Position numbers and translations under genes: made by a program. A stretch of DNA of 64,000 bases, from the NCBI RefSeq assembly GCF_002099425.1, contig NW_018343953.1:10762001-10826000 (forward strand), in the 5' to 3' direction. The DNA is from Phascolarctos cinereus (Eukaryota; Chordata; Mammalia; Diprotodontia; Phascolarctidae). Positions 22,790 through 33,868 of the stretch are shown here, in pieces. The notes under the pieces were generated by a model. That model was given only the letters and a program-made list of their open reading frames with translations. It made no database searches and had not been told where the DNA came from. Every line of letters starts with the position of its first letter. The first letter of the stretch is position 1.

Positions 22790-22858
22790 GAGACTGAGCT
22801 CTTAGATCTCAGCCTTGTCAAGGATGCCAGATGTGGGAAACATGCCAGAGCCCCAAAG
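22790..22858 (+). CDS. PLCB1: PLCB1 internal exon (PH-domain segment), probably exon 3
   Basis: The exon is 69 bp, 23 codons, phase 0 at both ends. It reads [15 protein letters not shown] then GKHARAPK. From memory, human PLCB1 reads [15 protein letters not shown] then GRHAKAPK at about residues 60-82, so 21 of 23 residues agree and both differences are Lys/Arg exchanges. The product is phospholipase C beta-1, which cleaves PIP2 to IP3 and diacylglycerol at the plasma membrane downstream of Gq-type G proteins. This piece lies in the N-terminal PH domain, far from the catalytic X/Y barrel. It is preceded by TTGTCTTTCAG and followed by GTAGGA, both good splice signals, which argues against a processed copy. 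The neighbouring PLCB1 exons were searched for by eye and not found; the flanking introns are very large in other mammals. PLCB2, B3 and B4 differ here, as I recall them. Confidence 0.93.
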
Positions 22859-22864
22859 GTAGGA
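22859..22864 (+). other. PLCB1: 5' splice site (donor) of the PLCB1 exon
   Basis: The junction AAAG|GTAGGA fits the mammalian donor consensus at -1 and at +1 to +3. Confidence 0.85.
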
Positions 22865-22902
22865 AGCCTATCATTGTTCAAAGAAATTCTGTAAGTTGTA
22901 CA

Positions 22903-22975
22903 GCAGGTTCTAACCTGCATTGATAGAGGAAATTTGCATACCTAGGAGTTCCCTGAACCAGTAAAATTCCTTTTT
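22903..22975 (+). mobile_element. SINE tail fragment just downstream of the exon
   Basis: CTAACCTGCATTGATAGAGG, then AGGAGTTCCCTGAACCAGTA matches the tail type seen at 54560-54640. It starts about 45 bp after the PLCB1 donor. Confidence 0.6.
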
Positions 22976-25384
22976 AAAAAGTATTTTATCTTCTCTTTAA
23001 AATAGGTTAAACTTAAAAATTCAAAACTTATCTGCTATTTCTCAGTGATTAACTTAGAAATGAGATCATTTGTGCTTTCCCCTGTGCTGCTTTTCTGTGC
23101 CTCAGGCATGTCAACTGAAATAAACTTCAGACATGATGAAAAAAAAAATACGGTATTTCAAACACCTTCTAGTAATGCTATCTTCACTAATGGAGATGGG
23201 GACAGGAGATAAGAGGTTAGCTTCAAATTTCAAAAGATGATTTTGCTTATTTTAAAGTGAAATACAGTTCTAGTTTTATATTAATTTGATTAAATTCTAG
23301 TTTCTGTTTTAGAATCCTCACACTGTAGATATAAGACAGATTCAACACATTCCTTTTTTTTTTTTAGTACAGAACCCTTTAAAATATCTTATTGATGAAT
23401 TCTTGCATTTCGCTAATATACTAAGTTGTGGAAATTGTGGTAGTAAAGCCCAGGCATGCTCTGTAATTAGTAGGATATTCATATCAAATACTATTTCTGA
23501 AGACATTAACTACTTGGTCAGATATACATTATCCTGATAATACTGACAAAAAGGTATCTTAATCCTTTCATTCTTACTATCACTTACATATGTTTTCATT
23601 GAGGCACTTGTCTACTTTTCATCTCAATCTTTTTTGAGATCGTAATTATTTACCTGACAGAAAAACTGCTTTATTGCCATGTAAATACGTATAGCAAAGA
23701 TATGAGGAAAGATAGTCCTTTTAGAGAAATTATAAATAATGGGGTAGCCAAATTTTATCTAAAGGAAATGCTCAGCTACTCTCTTTGTCCCTGAAAGATA
23801 TTTTTAAAATGCTATGAGAAAATTGTCAGAATTGTCTGTCAGTGATAGAATTCAGTAATTCTGATGCCCATTTCTCACCAGAATGAACTTCTTAGTAATG
23901 GAATGGTTCAGTAATATCTAATTTTTTGTATATAGTTACCAGTAAATGAAAAATATTGACATCTTATTTAAAGAAATAGTTTCTTTCCTCTGACAAAAAT
24001 AGTTCAAACCAAGTTGTACTCAGCTTGTCATTTTGTTGGTTTTTATTGATTATGGAGATAGAAGAGACAATTGTGCATTGTTCAAAATTAGTGCCCTCTT
24101 AGTAATGTAAGATAAAGTCATAATCAAGGATAGCTTTCTGCACCCCCCTGAACAACTCAGACATGCTCTTGGACTCAGCAACAATAGGAATCAATTAAGC
24201 TTTTATGATGTTGCCCATTGTAGAATCCTTTCCATTTGGATTTGTCTGTTTTTTATTATAATTCTCAGTGTCATGACTACCTATTAAATGGTTTATTAAT
24301 CATGAATGATTCTTGACAAATGGCACAGAGATATGGAATGTGTTTTGCTTAATGAATTCATCTTGGATCTTAGAACACCTCCTTGGGGCTACCTTCAACA
24401 TTCAACTTGCCAAACTCTTTCTGTCTTGTTAGTACAAATACTGAAACCAGATAACTATTAAAGCCCTAATGTGGCCCCCATGGGGGGTATTGCAAACAAA
24501 CAAGATAATTGTTACTTAGCTAGCAAGTTCCTTTATATGATATAGCCTATTAGTGGTCATTAATTAAAAAAAAAACACCAAAAAAAACCCCAACCAACTT
24601 ATGTTTGAAATTTCCAAGTCTTTGTAAACATCATAAAACTTATATACCTAGACTTCTTGTAGCTAAATATTTGGAACTAAGTGATAGAGGACATTCTGTA
24701 AATACATCTGTCTACCTTTGACTACCAAAGAATCACTTTCCAAAGGCTGCTTTTTCAATTTGGTTTGATTTTTATCCTCATGCCAGTCATCAAGATATGA
24801 TTTAAACAAATAGATTTTGGAAGTGAAGAAAAAACAAATTTCTATTCATCTTCTAAATAAAACTAAAAAAAAAAAGACAAACAAATGTACTTATTCATGG
24901 TTGTCATTCATCATAAGTTTTAAGCTCCCAAAAGGCCAGGCCATATAGCTGATGAATTATCGTTTTGTATATTCTTCAATTCCAAAATCTATTTGTTTAA
25001 ATCATACCTTTCTCACTTGTGTTGAGATAAATTGTTATCTGATCTTGACTTGCTAGTATAAAATGTAATACTTCTGAAGTTTAAAAAGATTTGGGAAGTT
25101 CCGACGACTAAACAGACTTTTTTGAAATAAGAGTCCTCATTCTGAGCACTCATGCTGAAAAAGGTGCTTGCATGAAGTGGAGTCTTAGGAGGATCTTGTA
25201 TAAGGGGAACACCAGTGTCATAATGGCACATTATAGAAGAAAGCCTAGAGTAGGAGGTTGATGACTGACGCTAAAGAAGGAGGAACATAAAAGGAGAGGC
25301 AAAGAAATAAAATTATAGTGGATGATCTGGTAGAGATAAAAATCTGACACGACAAGCCACTGACAACTGTATGGGGTCTTGAAG
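22976..25384. other. About 2.4 kb of intron free of recognised repeats
   Basis: No SINE, LINE or long open frame is recognised. A/C-rich runs occur near 24561-24595 and an A-run near 24866-24880. It may hold conserved non-coding sequence, but this cannot be judged from one genome. Confidence 0.5.
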
Positions 25385-25518
25385 TAGTATTATCACATAT
25401 TCAGAATAATTTAAGATTTTATTACCTCTTGCTTGGGCTATTAAAATAGAAAATATCCTTATGGTTTATCCCTTGACTTAAGTCTTTCCTCCAATTCATC
25501 CCCCAGTCTGCCAAAGTC

Positions 25519-25561
<43 letters not shown>

Positions 25562-26160
25562 GTGTGTGTGTGTGTGTGTTTATCTCAGATCTGACCCTGA
25601 CGTAACCAATGCTTTATCCCCACTCGGTTAACTTCAGTGACTATTATATCCAGGATCAAATATAAAATTCTCTGTTTGGCTTTTAAAGCGCTCCATAACC
25701 TTGTTCTTCCCCATCTTTTCCAGTCTTCTTGTATTTTGCTACCTTCTACATAATCCACTGCCACTTGATGTAACTGACATACAACAGTACATCTTTCAAA
25801 TCCATACCTTTTGACTGGCTATCTACTTCCCTGAAATGTTTTTGCTTCTCTGTCAGCCTCTTAGCTTCCCTAGCTTCCTTCAACCCTCGCTTCAAATCCC
25901 ATCATCTGCTGGAGGCCTTTCCTGGTCTCTGGTCTCCATGGATACCAATACTGTCTCCTCTGATGTTACATTCCATTTATTCTATATCATATATGTGCCT
26001 AGTTATTTACATGTTGCGTTCTCAGTTATAATGTGACCTCCTTCAATTTTATTATATACAGGGACCAATTTTGTTGATAGTGATTTGTTTCGGCATCACT
26101 TAGCATAGTGTCTAGTACATAGTAAGCATTTAATAAATATTTGATTGATCAATAAATGCA
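25385..26160 (+). mobile_element. L2 LINE 3' end, sense, interrupted by (GT)n
   Basis: CCTCTTGCTTGGGCTATTAA, AAAGCGCTCCATAACCTTG, CGCTTCAAATCCCATCATC, CATAGTAAGCATTTAATAAA are in L2 order from the ORF2 end to the 3' terminus. Confidence 0.82.
25520..25580. repeat. (GT)n microsatellite inside L2
   Basis: About 61 bp, with one phase slip at 25560-25561. Confidence 0.97.
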
Positions 26161-27003
26161 TAGATATAATGCTTATCAAATTTCATAATGACACAAAACT
26201 GGGAAGGTTAGATAACATACTGCTTAATGATCATGAGGCAAAAGATCTTGATATGCCAGGACAAGGGATTGAGTAAAATAAGAGTTATGAATACAAAATA
26301 TTGTATTTAGATTCAAAAAGCAATACATTAATTGCAAGGAGAAGCATGACTAGGCAATAGTGAAACTACAAAGGATTTTTGTGTTTTAATGGACTGCAAT
26401 CTCCATATGAACTGATCATGTTAGTCAAAGAACCTAATGTAATATTAAGTTGCATTTATAGAGTCAGAGATTAGAAGAATAAAGAGGTGAGAATCTGGCT
26501 GTACTTTGGTCATACCACTATGGAATATTTTTTTCAGTTCCAGAAGACATATTTTAGAAAGGACATTGATTATCTGGGCATTGAGAGGCATTGAGGTAAT
26601 TCTATATGTGGATTAGTTGAGAAAATTTGGAATGTTTAGACTTAAGATGAGAAATCTTAGGGTATGATAGCAATCTTCAAGTATTTAAAGGGCTGTTAAA
26701 TAAAAAAGGGGGTACATTCATTCTGGTAGCCCCAGAGGGCAAAATTAGGAACAACAAATGGAATTTGCAAATGGGCAAATTTAAGTACCATATGAAGACA
26801 TATTTTCTAACAGAGCTATCAAAAATGGAAACAAGTTGACTCAAAAGGCAGTGGTTTCTCCTAACTGGGAATCATGAAAACAGTGTTGGCCTACCACTTC
26901 TTGGACAAATTGTAGATTTCCCTTCCCCCTCGCCCTGGGAATGTGTTGGGTTAGATGGCCTCCAGAATACCTCCAGCTCTGAAATTTTGTTATTCTGTGG
27001 TAG
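26161..27003 (+). mobile_element. L3/CR1-like LINE, 3' part, sense
   Basis: AATGACACAAAACTGGGAAG, TTAATGGACTGCAATCTCC, CTTCAAGTATTTAAAGGGCT, then GGTTAGATGGCCTCCAGAAT and ATTCTGTGG at the end match the L3/CR1 ORF2 end and 3' terminus. Decayed. Confidence 0.78.
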
Positions 27004-27570
27004 TTGACGTTCATGACCTACATCACGTGTGTTGTGGTTTTGTTTTCAATTATCTAGGCATTTTATTTATCCATGTTTTCCTCCGTACTTTTTTAGATTT
27101 TAAGATTTGGTCAGAAATATAAACTCTGATCTGAAATAATCTCATTATAGGAAACAGACAACTTCAAGGCACGTCACACAACAGAGTCCATATAGCTCAA
27201 CTAATAGGCCTTTAATATTGCCCTTAAAATATCACAAACTTATGACTTTTTTGACAGCTTATTCTTACAGCTAACAGTTGTTAATTTTTATCTTTACAAT
27301 GTTGCTGTTATTATATAAACTGCTCTCTTGGTCCTCCTTTTTTCACTCTATATCATACATCTTCCCAGGGTTGCTTTTTTTTTTTTATAAAAATCTCCTA
27401 CTTTTGTTGTTGATAGTTTTCATTGATATCCATTCATCTTTTCAACAAGTATTGGTTAAAGACTCACTATATTCAAGACCTCAGAAAATGGGCAAGTTGT
27501 ACAATTGTTAGAATTCAAATTTCAGAAGTACTAATAAAGTTCCTGTTCTCCCTGACTTAAACTTAAAATC
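27004..27570. other. Intron sequence; nothing recognised
   Basis: Includes a T-run near 27377-27386. No supported feature. Confidence 0.45.
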
Positions 27571-27589
27571 TTTAGCCTCTGAGACAAGC

Positions 27590-28000
27590 AAAGACCATAA
27601 TGATCATTTAGTCCAGGAGTTCTTAACCTATTTTTGTGTCTTTAACCCCTTTGACAGTCTGGTGAAGACTATTGATTCATTCTCAAAATAATGTTTTTAA
27701 ATGCATAAAATAAAAACGAACATTTTTGTAACTGCAGGGTTACAAAGGAACAATTATATTGAAATAAAGATGTTACCATTTTTCTGGTCCATGTTCATGG
27801 ACCCCAAAAAATCTATCCATGGACCACCATGGGATACCTGGACCCCAAGTTAAGAAACCCTTCTTTAGTCAAATGCTCTTATTTTACAAATGAGAAAACT
27901 GAGGCATGAGAGTTGAAGAGCCTTGCTAAGAGTCCCAGAGCTAATAAAAAGTGGAGAGAGTATCTGAACCCATGTACTCAGATGCCACTACACAATAACT
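27590..28000 (-). mobile_element. CORE-SINE (MIR3-like), antisense, split by a hAT miniature element
   Basis: Read on +, GACCATAATGATCATTTAGTC and AAATGCTCTTATTTTACAAA join across the insertion to form the usual SINE order, followed by GAGAAAACTGAGGC and the reversed tRNA-like part. Confidence 0.7.
27614..27862. mobile_element. hAT-type miniature DNA transposon (249 bp) with an 8-bp TSD
   Basis: The left end CAGGAGTTCTTAACCT and the right end AAGTTAAGAAACCCTT are imperfect inverted repeats. The flanks are ATTTAGTC (27606-27613) and CTTTAGTC (27863-27870), 7 of 8 identical. The interior is non-coding. TSD length and CAGGGG-type ends fit the hAT superfamily. Confidence 0.85.
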
Positions 28001-28009
28001 TCTCTTAGG

Positions 28010-28140
28010 ATTCAGAATGTTAGAGAAGGAAGAAGTCTGAGAGACCAGCTAATATAGTACCCTTATTTTTTGCCGAGAAAACAGGCCCAGGGCACTGAAA
28101 TTATTTATTACACAAGGTCCCACAGCTCTAGTATTGTTAG
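28010..28140 (-). mobile_element. MIR3-like SINE fragment, antisense
   Basis: GAATGTTAGAGAAGGAAG, AAACAGGCCCAGGGCACTG and AAGGTCCCACAGCT match the reversed CORE-SINE with an L3-type end. Confidence 0.6.
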
Positions 28141-28404
28141 AGTAGTGTGGACTCAGCAAAGAGTAGGTCGTACATCTAACAGGTGAGGCAATAAAAAATC
28201 TCTGGCTTATATTTTTTTTTAGTATTGATTCCAGATTGCAAAATTAAATGACATCATATCTAATAAAATTTTGTATTAGTAAGATAAATGAAAATTTGTA
28301 GCTGACACCATTTAATGAGGAGGATAATGAATAATATTATCACCTAAAGTCAGTTAACAAACTAAACTTGTGTGAGTTAAAAAAGAGAAGTCCCATTTGG
28401 ATCA

Positions 28405-28530
28405 TAAAATCATAGATTTACATTGAGAAGAGACTTCAGAGGCCATAGAGTCTAACTTCCCAATTTTACATCTGAGGGACCTGAAGCTGAGGGAAGTTAA
28501 GTGTATTGCCCAAGGTCATACAGGTGTTTT
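28405..28530 (-). mobile_element. MIR3-like SINE fragment, antisense
   Basis: AAATCATAGATTTACATTG, GAGGCCATAGAGTCTAAC and GCCCAAGGTCATACAG follow the same order as 1675-1866. Confidence 0.68.
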
Positions 28531-30584
28531 CTTGACTGGCTTCACCCATCATCATTTGTTAGTTACACAAAATTACTCAAGTTTTTTTTAATATTAGTTA
28601 AAATAAAATATTAACATTGGCAATATTGCCCCCAAAGTCCTAAATTAATTTTGAATCCAAATAATAGTGATAATTATATTACATCCTTTTAAAAAATATC
28701 CATGCCACTCAAATTATTTCCATCCTAAATAAAACTATCTCACATGCTTACCTGAGAAATTCATTCAGTAAAAGAAAAGGACAAATTACTTCAGAAGTAT
28801 AAAGCTTAATTCTCAGCAATACACAGCAAGTAGATAACAAATGATTTTGTATCTGGTGTATCCATCTTGTGAAACCTTGGCCACAAATTTTGTGTCAATT
28901 TTTAAGGGTGAAGGAAGAAGAAAATTATCTTTAAAAAATTGTTCTTATTTTTTAAAAAATTGATTTACTGATTTTCTTATATCTCTGGGTCTACAAGTAT
29001 ATCAATTCTTTGTTATTCAAAATCAGGTGGTGATTATATACACATAAACATGATAATATATGAAATATATATATATGAAATGTGGGAGATATCACAACAA
29101 ATGAAGAAATTACTAAATTTAAATTCATGGATTTTTCCTTCCATGTGCTTTCAGAGGTGGATTTATATGTTTTTATCCAGGTATACATTACAACCCATAG
29201 CTCCTTTTTATGTTCATTAAATTCTACTGATGTCAGTAGTTTCCTTGGAAACAAAAACCTTTATGCAACTAGTCAGGGTTTGGTAGCAATAATATTAGGA
29301 TGCTGATGAGAGTAAGAAATAGTTCCTTTGGCAGATGTTTTCATTGAAAACTTTGATCCATTTATCTTTTCTCATTTAATAGCTACAAATGAAAATGTTA
29401 AAATGGATGGTAGCAATCTCATAGCATCTTTCCTGAAGGTCTAAAACCTCTTAATAATAATGTATATTACATGTATGCCAAGTATTTTCCATAAAATGGC
29501 AAAATTTTATTGTAGCTGGTATAGATACTAGCCATTGATACAGTAATTATTTCTCCTACATTAGCATTTAACTCCTGTAAGCTTACCACAACCAAATATT
29601 TAAGTTATGTGTTTCCATGATATAATAAGACATTAAAATTACTCATCTACTACATATAGATACTAAGGATTATATTTCATTTTATAGCATCAAATATCTA
29701 GTCTAAGTCTCTGCCTTGCCCTTGTGGTTGTTGTGAAGTTCAATTTTTTTAAAAAATTATATAAAAGGCTTTTATAACTCTATAGCAACATATAAATGCT
29801 AATCTTGATAATACTAATATGCCACAGAGTGCCAGAAAGTGAATCATTATTATTGACTATAAACAAAAATGATACAATCATTATTGAAGTCCTTTCCTGA
29901 TTTGGAAAAAATGCCTAAGTTGTGAGAGCATATATGTCTTAGGAATTGCTGGAGCCATAGCCCTCAGTTATCTATGAAAAGATTAGGTTAATAACTACTT
30001 CAAGTAACTGAGAGCCTTGAGCTATTTTGAATAATCCTACTAAGGACAATTACATTCTCTGAGTGGCTTCTCGTGTTGTCCAGATGGAGTCTTTGAGTTC
30101 CAATTAGTGGGCACAGTACTTTCTACCAGTACCACTACCTAAGAGCCAGGACCCTTGACATTAATTAGGATATTCTTAACATTGCTTCTCTTGATCTGGT
30201 AGGATTTAGAGCCTATGAACATAGTAAGAGGAAACCAAAATAGGGATTCTTCCTTTCTGTTGCTATATGAGGAAGAGAAATACCTCTTCCTTACATTTTT
30301 TTAAAATAACATTCCTTCTTTTAATCAACTACAATGAAAACCACACCACAAAGCTGTTTAAAACTCTGTCGAGTATCCCTTGTCTAAGAGACTACTTCTT
30401 AGGGACTAAACAATTTCCAAAATTTTTCTGAAATTTACTTTCATTAAGCACTTACATGAAATTATTCAAATAAGATAGATCTTTCAGCCACTTGTACTAG
30501 TTATCAGTCCCCCCTGATGGTTGGTAACTGCAGACTGAGTCTTCACTAGTTTCTTGTAATTTTTACTAATTTACTACTTTCCTA
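28531..30584. other. About 2 kb of intron free of recognised repeats
   Basis: Strongly AT-rich. Overlapping open frames at 28991-29306 on both strands have no family match. Nothing else is supported. Confidence 0.45.
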
Positions 30585-30715
30585 CTAGAGGATAAAATGG
30601 CAAACCACTCTGGTATTTTTGCCAAGAAAACCCCATGGCCAATGTTAGTGTGTTATGGTCTGTAGGATCATGGAGTCAGATACTACTGAACAACAACAGC
30701 AAAAACATGATGCCC
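30585..30715 (+). mobile_element. MAR1-type SINE, RTE-like tail only
   Basis: AAAATGGCAAACCACTCTGG, TTTGCCAAGAAAACCCCATG, then ACTGAACAACAACAGC. Confidence 0.72.
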
Positions 30716-30779
30716 TCAGGCCTCTGACAATTTTCAAAGCCAGTTAAGGGAAAGAGGGTCATACAGTGTTTATGATATT

Positions 30780-30832
30780 TTAATAACAATAACAATGATA
30801 ACAACAATAATAATGATAATAATAAAAATAAT
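30780..30832. repeat. Imperfect (AAT/AAC)n repeat
   Basis: Trinucleotide units with T/C/G variants. Confidence 0.9.
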
Positions 30833-30984
30833 CATTTACCTTATGAAAGCACTTTTCCCACAGTTCTGTGGGTATCTGTAGGTATCCTGAGAAAGTACAT
30901 TATAAACCTGAAAAAAACTGTAGTAGTATGAATTATGATTATTATATTGCTAAATAATATTATTATTTATAATTATGAGAGAAT

Positions 30985-31115
30985 CATGTTATTCTCTTAT
31001 TTCCAATGAGGAAACATTGGCAGACGGAGGTTAAGTAAGTTACTTAGGGTCCCACAGACAAACAGATTTAAAGTGTAGGCTTTGTACTGTAAGACTCCAT
31101 TGTACCACATTGCCA
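30985..31115 (-). mobile_element. MIR fragment, antisense
   Basis: CCAATGAGGAAACATTGGCA, GGAGGTTAAGTAAGTTAC and CATTGTACCACATTGCC follow the reversed MIR. Confidence 0.6.
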
Positions 31116-31744
31116 TCATGTTATTAGTAGATGAAACTTACACAAGCTAAGAACATGGTTCAGGAATTGGACAATCCAAAGATATGATATATAAAGCATA
31201 TAAAGGCCTCTGTACACACCCTTAAACTGGATAAATAATTACTGCTATTTATTCCTTTATTTCATCAGATGTATTTGAGTAAATCACGTTTATTTGACGT
31301 GAATAGTAGAGTTGTATTTTGAATCCTTAAACGTTTTCAGAATGCAACTGTTCGCCATCTTGTGGTGAACACTGGTACTAAGTTCTTATCACCTTAGAAA
31401 AGGACTGACAAATCTAATTAGGAAAGCATTTATTTTAGAAGAGTCACATTTTCCTCTGTGCCTTGACGCCGATCCCCATTCCCACATGTATATGGAGTTT
31501 TTATACTGAAAATCTTTATCTTTAATAGTCACCTGTCAATAAGACCACTTTTCGGTAAAGAATAGCAAGTGATCTTTTAAAAATCAACTTATACACACTA
31601 CATTCTGTAAAAATTTGGGGGGTATCAGAATGTTCAAAATCTTACAGAGAAGGACAGCAGAAGATCATGAACAGTATTCTTTCATCAAACAAGGAGAAAG
31701 AAAAGTCAAGGGACAAAGCCTGGCAATTAAGCTAAATGATCAAA
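31116..31744. other. Intron sequence with a possible CTCF-like site
   Basis: No repeat is recognised. The minus strand at about 31353-31366 reads CCACAAGATGGCGA, close to the CTCF core. Its use as a binding site is inference. Confidence 0.35.
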
Positions 31745-32015
31745 AGAGCATTGGAGAAGTGGCAGAGTATATAGAGGGCTGGATTTGGAGTCAGGAAGAC
31801 CTGAATTCAAATCCCACCTCAGGTAACTTTTAGCTGTGTGACCCTGAACAAGTCATTTAACTTCTCTTGATCTCAGTTTCCTCATATGTAGAATAGGAAA
31901 CACCTAAAATGTGAGCAACTACCTCATAGGGTTGTTGGGAAAATCACATGAGATAACATATCTAAAGTACTTTCCAAGCCTTAGGGATGTATGTAAATAC
32001 TAGCTATTATTTTTA
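31745..32015 (+). mobile_element. MIR/CORE-SINE, near full length, sense
   Basis: GGAGTCAGGAAGACCTGAAT, AGCTGTGTGACCCTGAACAA, CTCATAGGGTTGTTGGG and TAAAGTACTTTCCAAGCC are in order from tRNA-like head to tail. Confidence 0.82.
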
Positions 32016-32324
32016 TTGTGATCATTATTTAACTATGAAACTAGAAGGAGAATAGATAGAGAATGGAATCAACCTATAAAGACTCATTGCATCTTTTCTC
32101 CATCAATTACAGTGGAGCCACACCACAGCATCCACTGTGCTGCATTATAAAATAGAAATGGCACTAAAAAAAAAACAAAGATAAAATAGGTACAAAGGAA
32201 ATCCTTGCTGGAGGCAACACAATTTGTAGGGAATGGAGGCATTAGTTCTTAGGAGATTTGAAAGAAGGAAAAAATATCAAAGACTTAAAATTTTTTTTAG
32301 AACTTGACACTTACATAAAAACAG

Positions 32325-32445
32325 GCTGCATGATGTATTAAATAGGGAGCTGGCCTCAATGCCAGGAAGACCTGGGTTTAAGGAGTTTCCTTACCCCAGA
32401 GTACCATGTACCAGTGAAATCACAGGTCTACTTCCGATGCCTATC
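32325..32445 (+). mobile_element. tRNA-headed SINE with AATCACAGGTC tail, internally shortened
   Basis: ATGCCAGGAAGACCTGGGTT is followed directly by AGGAGTTTCCTTACCCC and CCAGTGAAATCACAGGTC. The CORE middle is missing. Confidence 0.65.
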
Positions 32446-32929
32446 CTTATCCTAAGCACTAGAAAGGTGGATTGACAATGTGCCAATGTTAAATGTCCTA
32501 TATGACTACTTTTCTTATATGTCCTATATGGCCATTATGAAATCTTCGTAAGTATAATCAACACACATATCAAGGGCATCCTTAGTGGAGACATAAGAGA
32601 AGAATTAGCAGGCTTTCACATGTGATAACTCATGGTAGACCACAGCTTTTCAGTGGCAAAACAGATTCAAAGCTGTAGAAAATAAAAGTCCCATTCTTTA
32701 TTATTTTTAACTACAAAAAAAGTAACTGATTCATTAAAAAAAAAGTTCATTTACAAGTACTTCTGCAACAAGGTATCTCACAGGCATATGAAAAAATATA
32801 ATATTTTTGAAGGTTGTAGCAACTGTGAAAATATCGGATGATCTTGTAATTATTAATATAAAGCAAACACAAGAGGAAGAGATGTCAAAGGTGTTTATCA
32901 GAGCCATGGAAGATGTAAAAATAATTCAT
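32446..32929. other. Intron sequence; nothing recognised
   Basis: The open frame 32807-33055 runs into the L1 tail and is not supported as a gene. Confidence 0.45.
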
Positions 32930-33225
32930 CAAATGCTATCCATATTCAGAAAAAGTATGCAAATCAAAGCATACTATTTGCTCCTTTCTTTCTCTCTTTT
33001 ATTTTGTTTCTTCTTTCTCATGGTTTCTCCCATTGGTTCTAATTCTTCTTTATAACATGACTAATGTGAAAATATGTTTAATATGAATATATATATAGAG
33101 GCTGTATCAGATCACATTCAGTCTTGGGGTGGGGCAGGGGAGGAGGGGGAGAAAATTTAGAACTCAAAATCTTGTGGAAGTGAATGTTGAAAACCAAAAA
33201 TTAATTAATTAATTGATTGATTTTT
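32930..33225 (+). mobile_element. L1 LINE 3' UTR, sense, strongly 5'-truncated
   Basis: AAAGCATACTATTTGCTCC, GTGAAAATATGTTTAATATG, a G-rich run near 33123-33152 and TTAATTAATTAATTGATTG match the other L1 tails. Confidence 0.88.
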
Positions 33226-33334
33226 TAAAAGATCATCCAGCAAAGAGTTCATAGGGAAGGAAAATTCTCAATACACATTGAGGCCCTCCAAACACTCCTA
33301 TTTGCACATAATATCGCTCATATCAAGCCCTGTT

Positions 33335-33445
33335 TTATTGCTGGGCCTCCTAAATGGGCGCCGTTGATGACTCTTTTTTTATCCCCAATGCTTAGTACAA
33401 TATCTGGCATATAGCAGATACTTACTAAATATTTATTGACAGATT
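33335..33445 (+). mobile_element. L2 3'-end fragment, sense
   Basis: ATCCCCAATGCTTAGTACAA, then TACTAAATATTTATTGACAG. Confidence 0.75.
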
Positions 33446-33599
33446 ATTTATTTATTTATTTTCTGGCTAGGCAGTGGGGTTAAGTGACTTGCCCAGGGTC
33501 ACACAGCTAGTAAGTGTCAAGTGTCTGAGGCCGGATTTGAACTCAGGTCCTCCTGACTCCAAGGCTGGAACTCTATCCACTGTGCCACCTAGCTGCCCC
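33446..33599 (-). mobile_element. Short tRNA-derived SINE (WSINE1-like), antisense
   Basis: On +: a T-rich start, GTTAAGTGACTTGCCCAGGG, GAGGCCGGATTTGAACTCAG and TGTGCCACCTAGCTGCCCC. Well preserved, hence fairly young. It sits at the 3' end of an L2. Confidence 0.88.
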
Positions 33600-33749
33600 T
33601 GATAATTTCTTTTTAAGAAATGTTTATATTTAGAAATGCTGATTTATCCTTGGCTATATTTCAAAAGAGCTGCACAAATATAAAGGAATCAGAAATTACA
33701 TACAAAAATGATTCATATTCATTACTAAGCCAAAACCACAATAAACATT

Positions 33750-33868
33750 ATCCAGGTCCCTAGTTCAGCTCTTCATTATCTCTCCCCTCTACCATTGCAA
33801 AACCCTCCTATTTGTTTTCCTTACTTCACATTTCTCTTCACTTGAAACCATACTGTACTCAGACATCT
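33750..33868 (+). mobile_element. L2 ORF2-end fragment, sense
   Basis: CCCTAGTTCAGCTCTTCATT, then CTACCATTGCAAAACCCTCC matches the L2 stretch before the LDYCNSLL-type codons. Confidence 0.6.
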
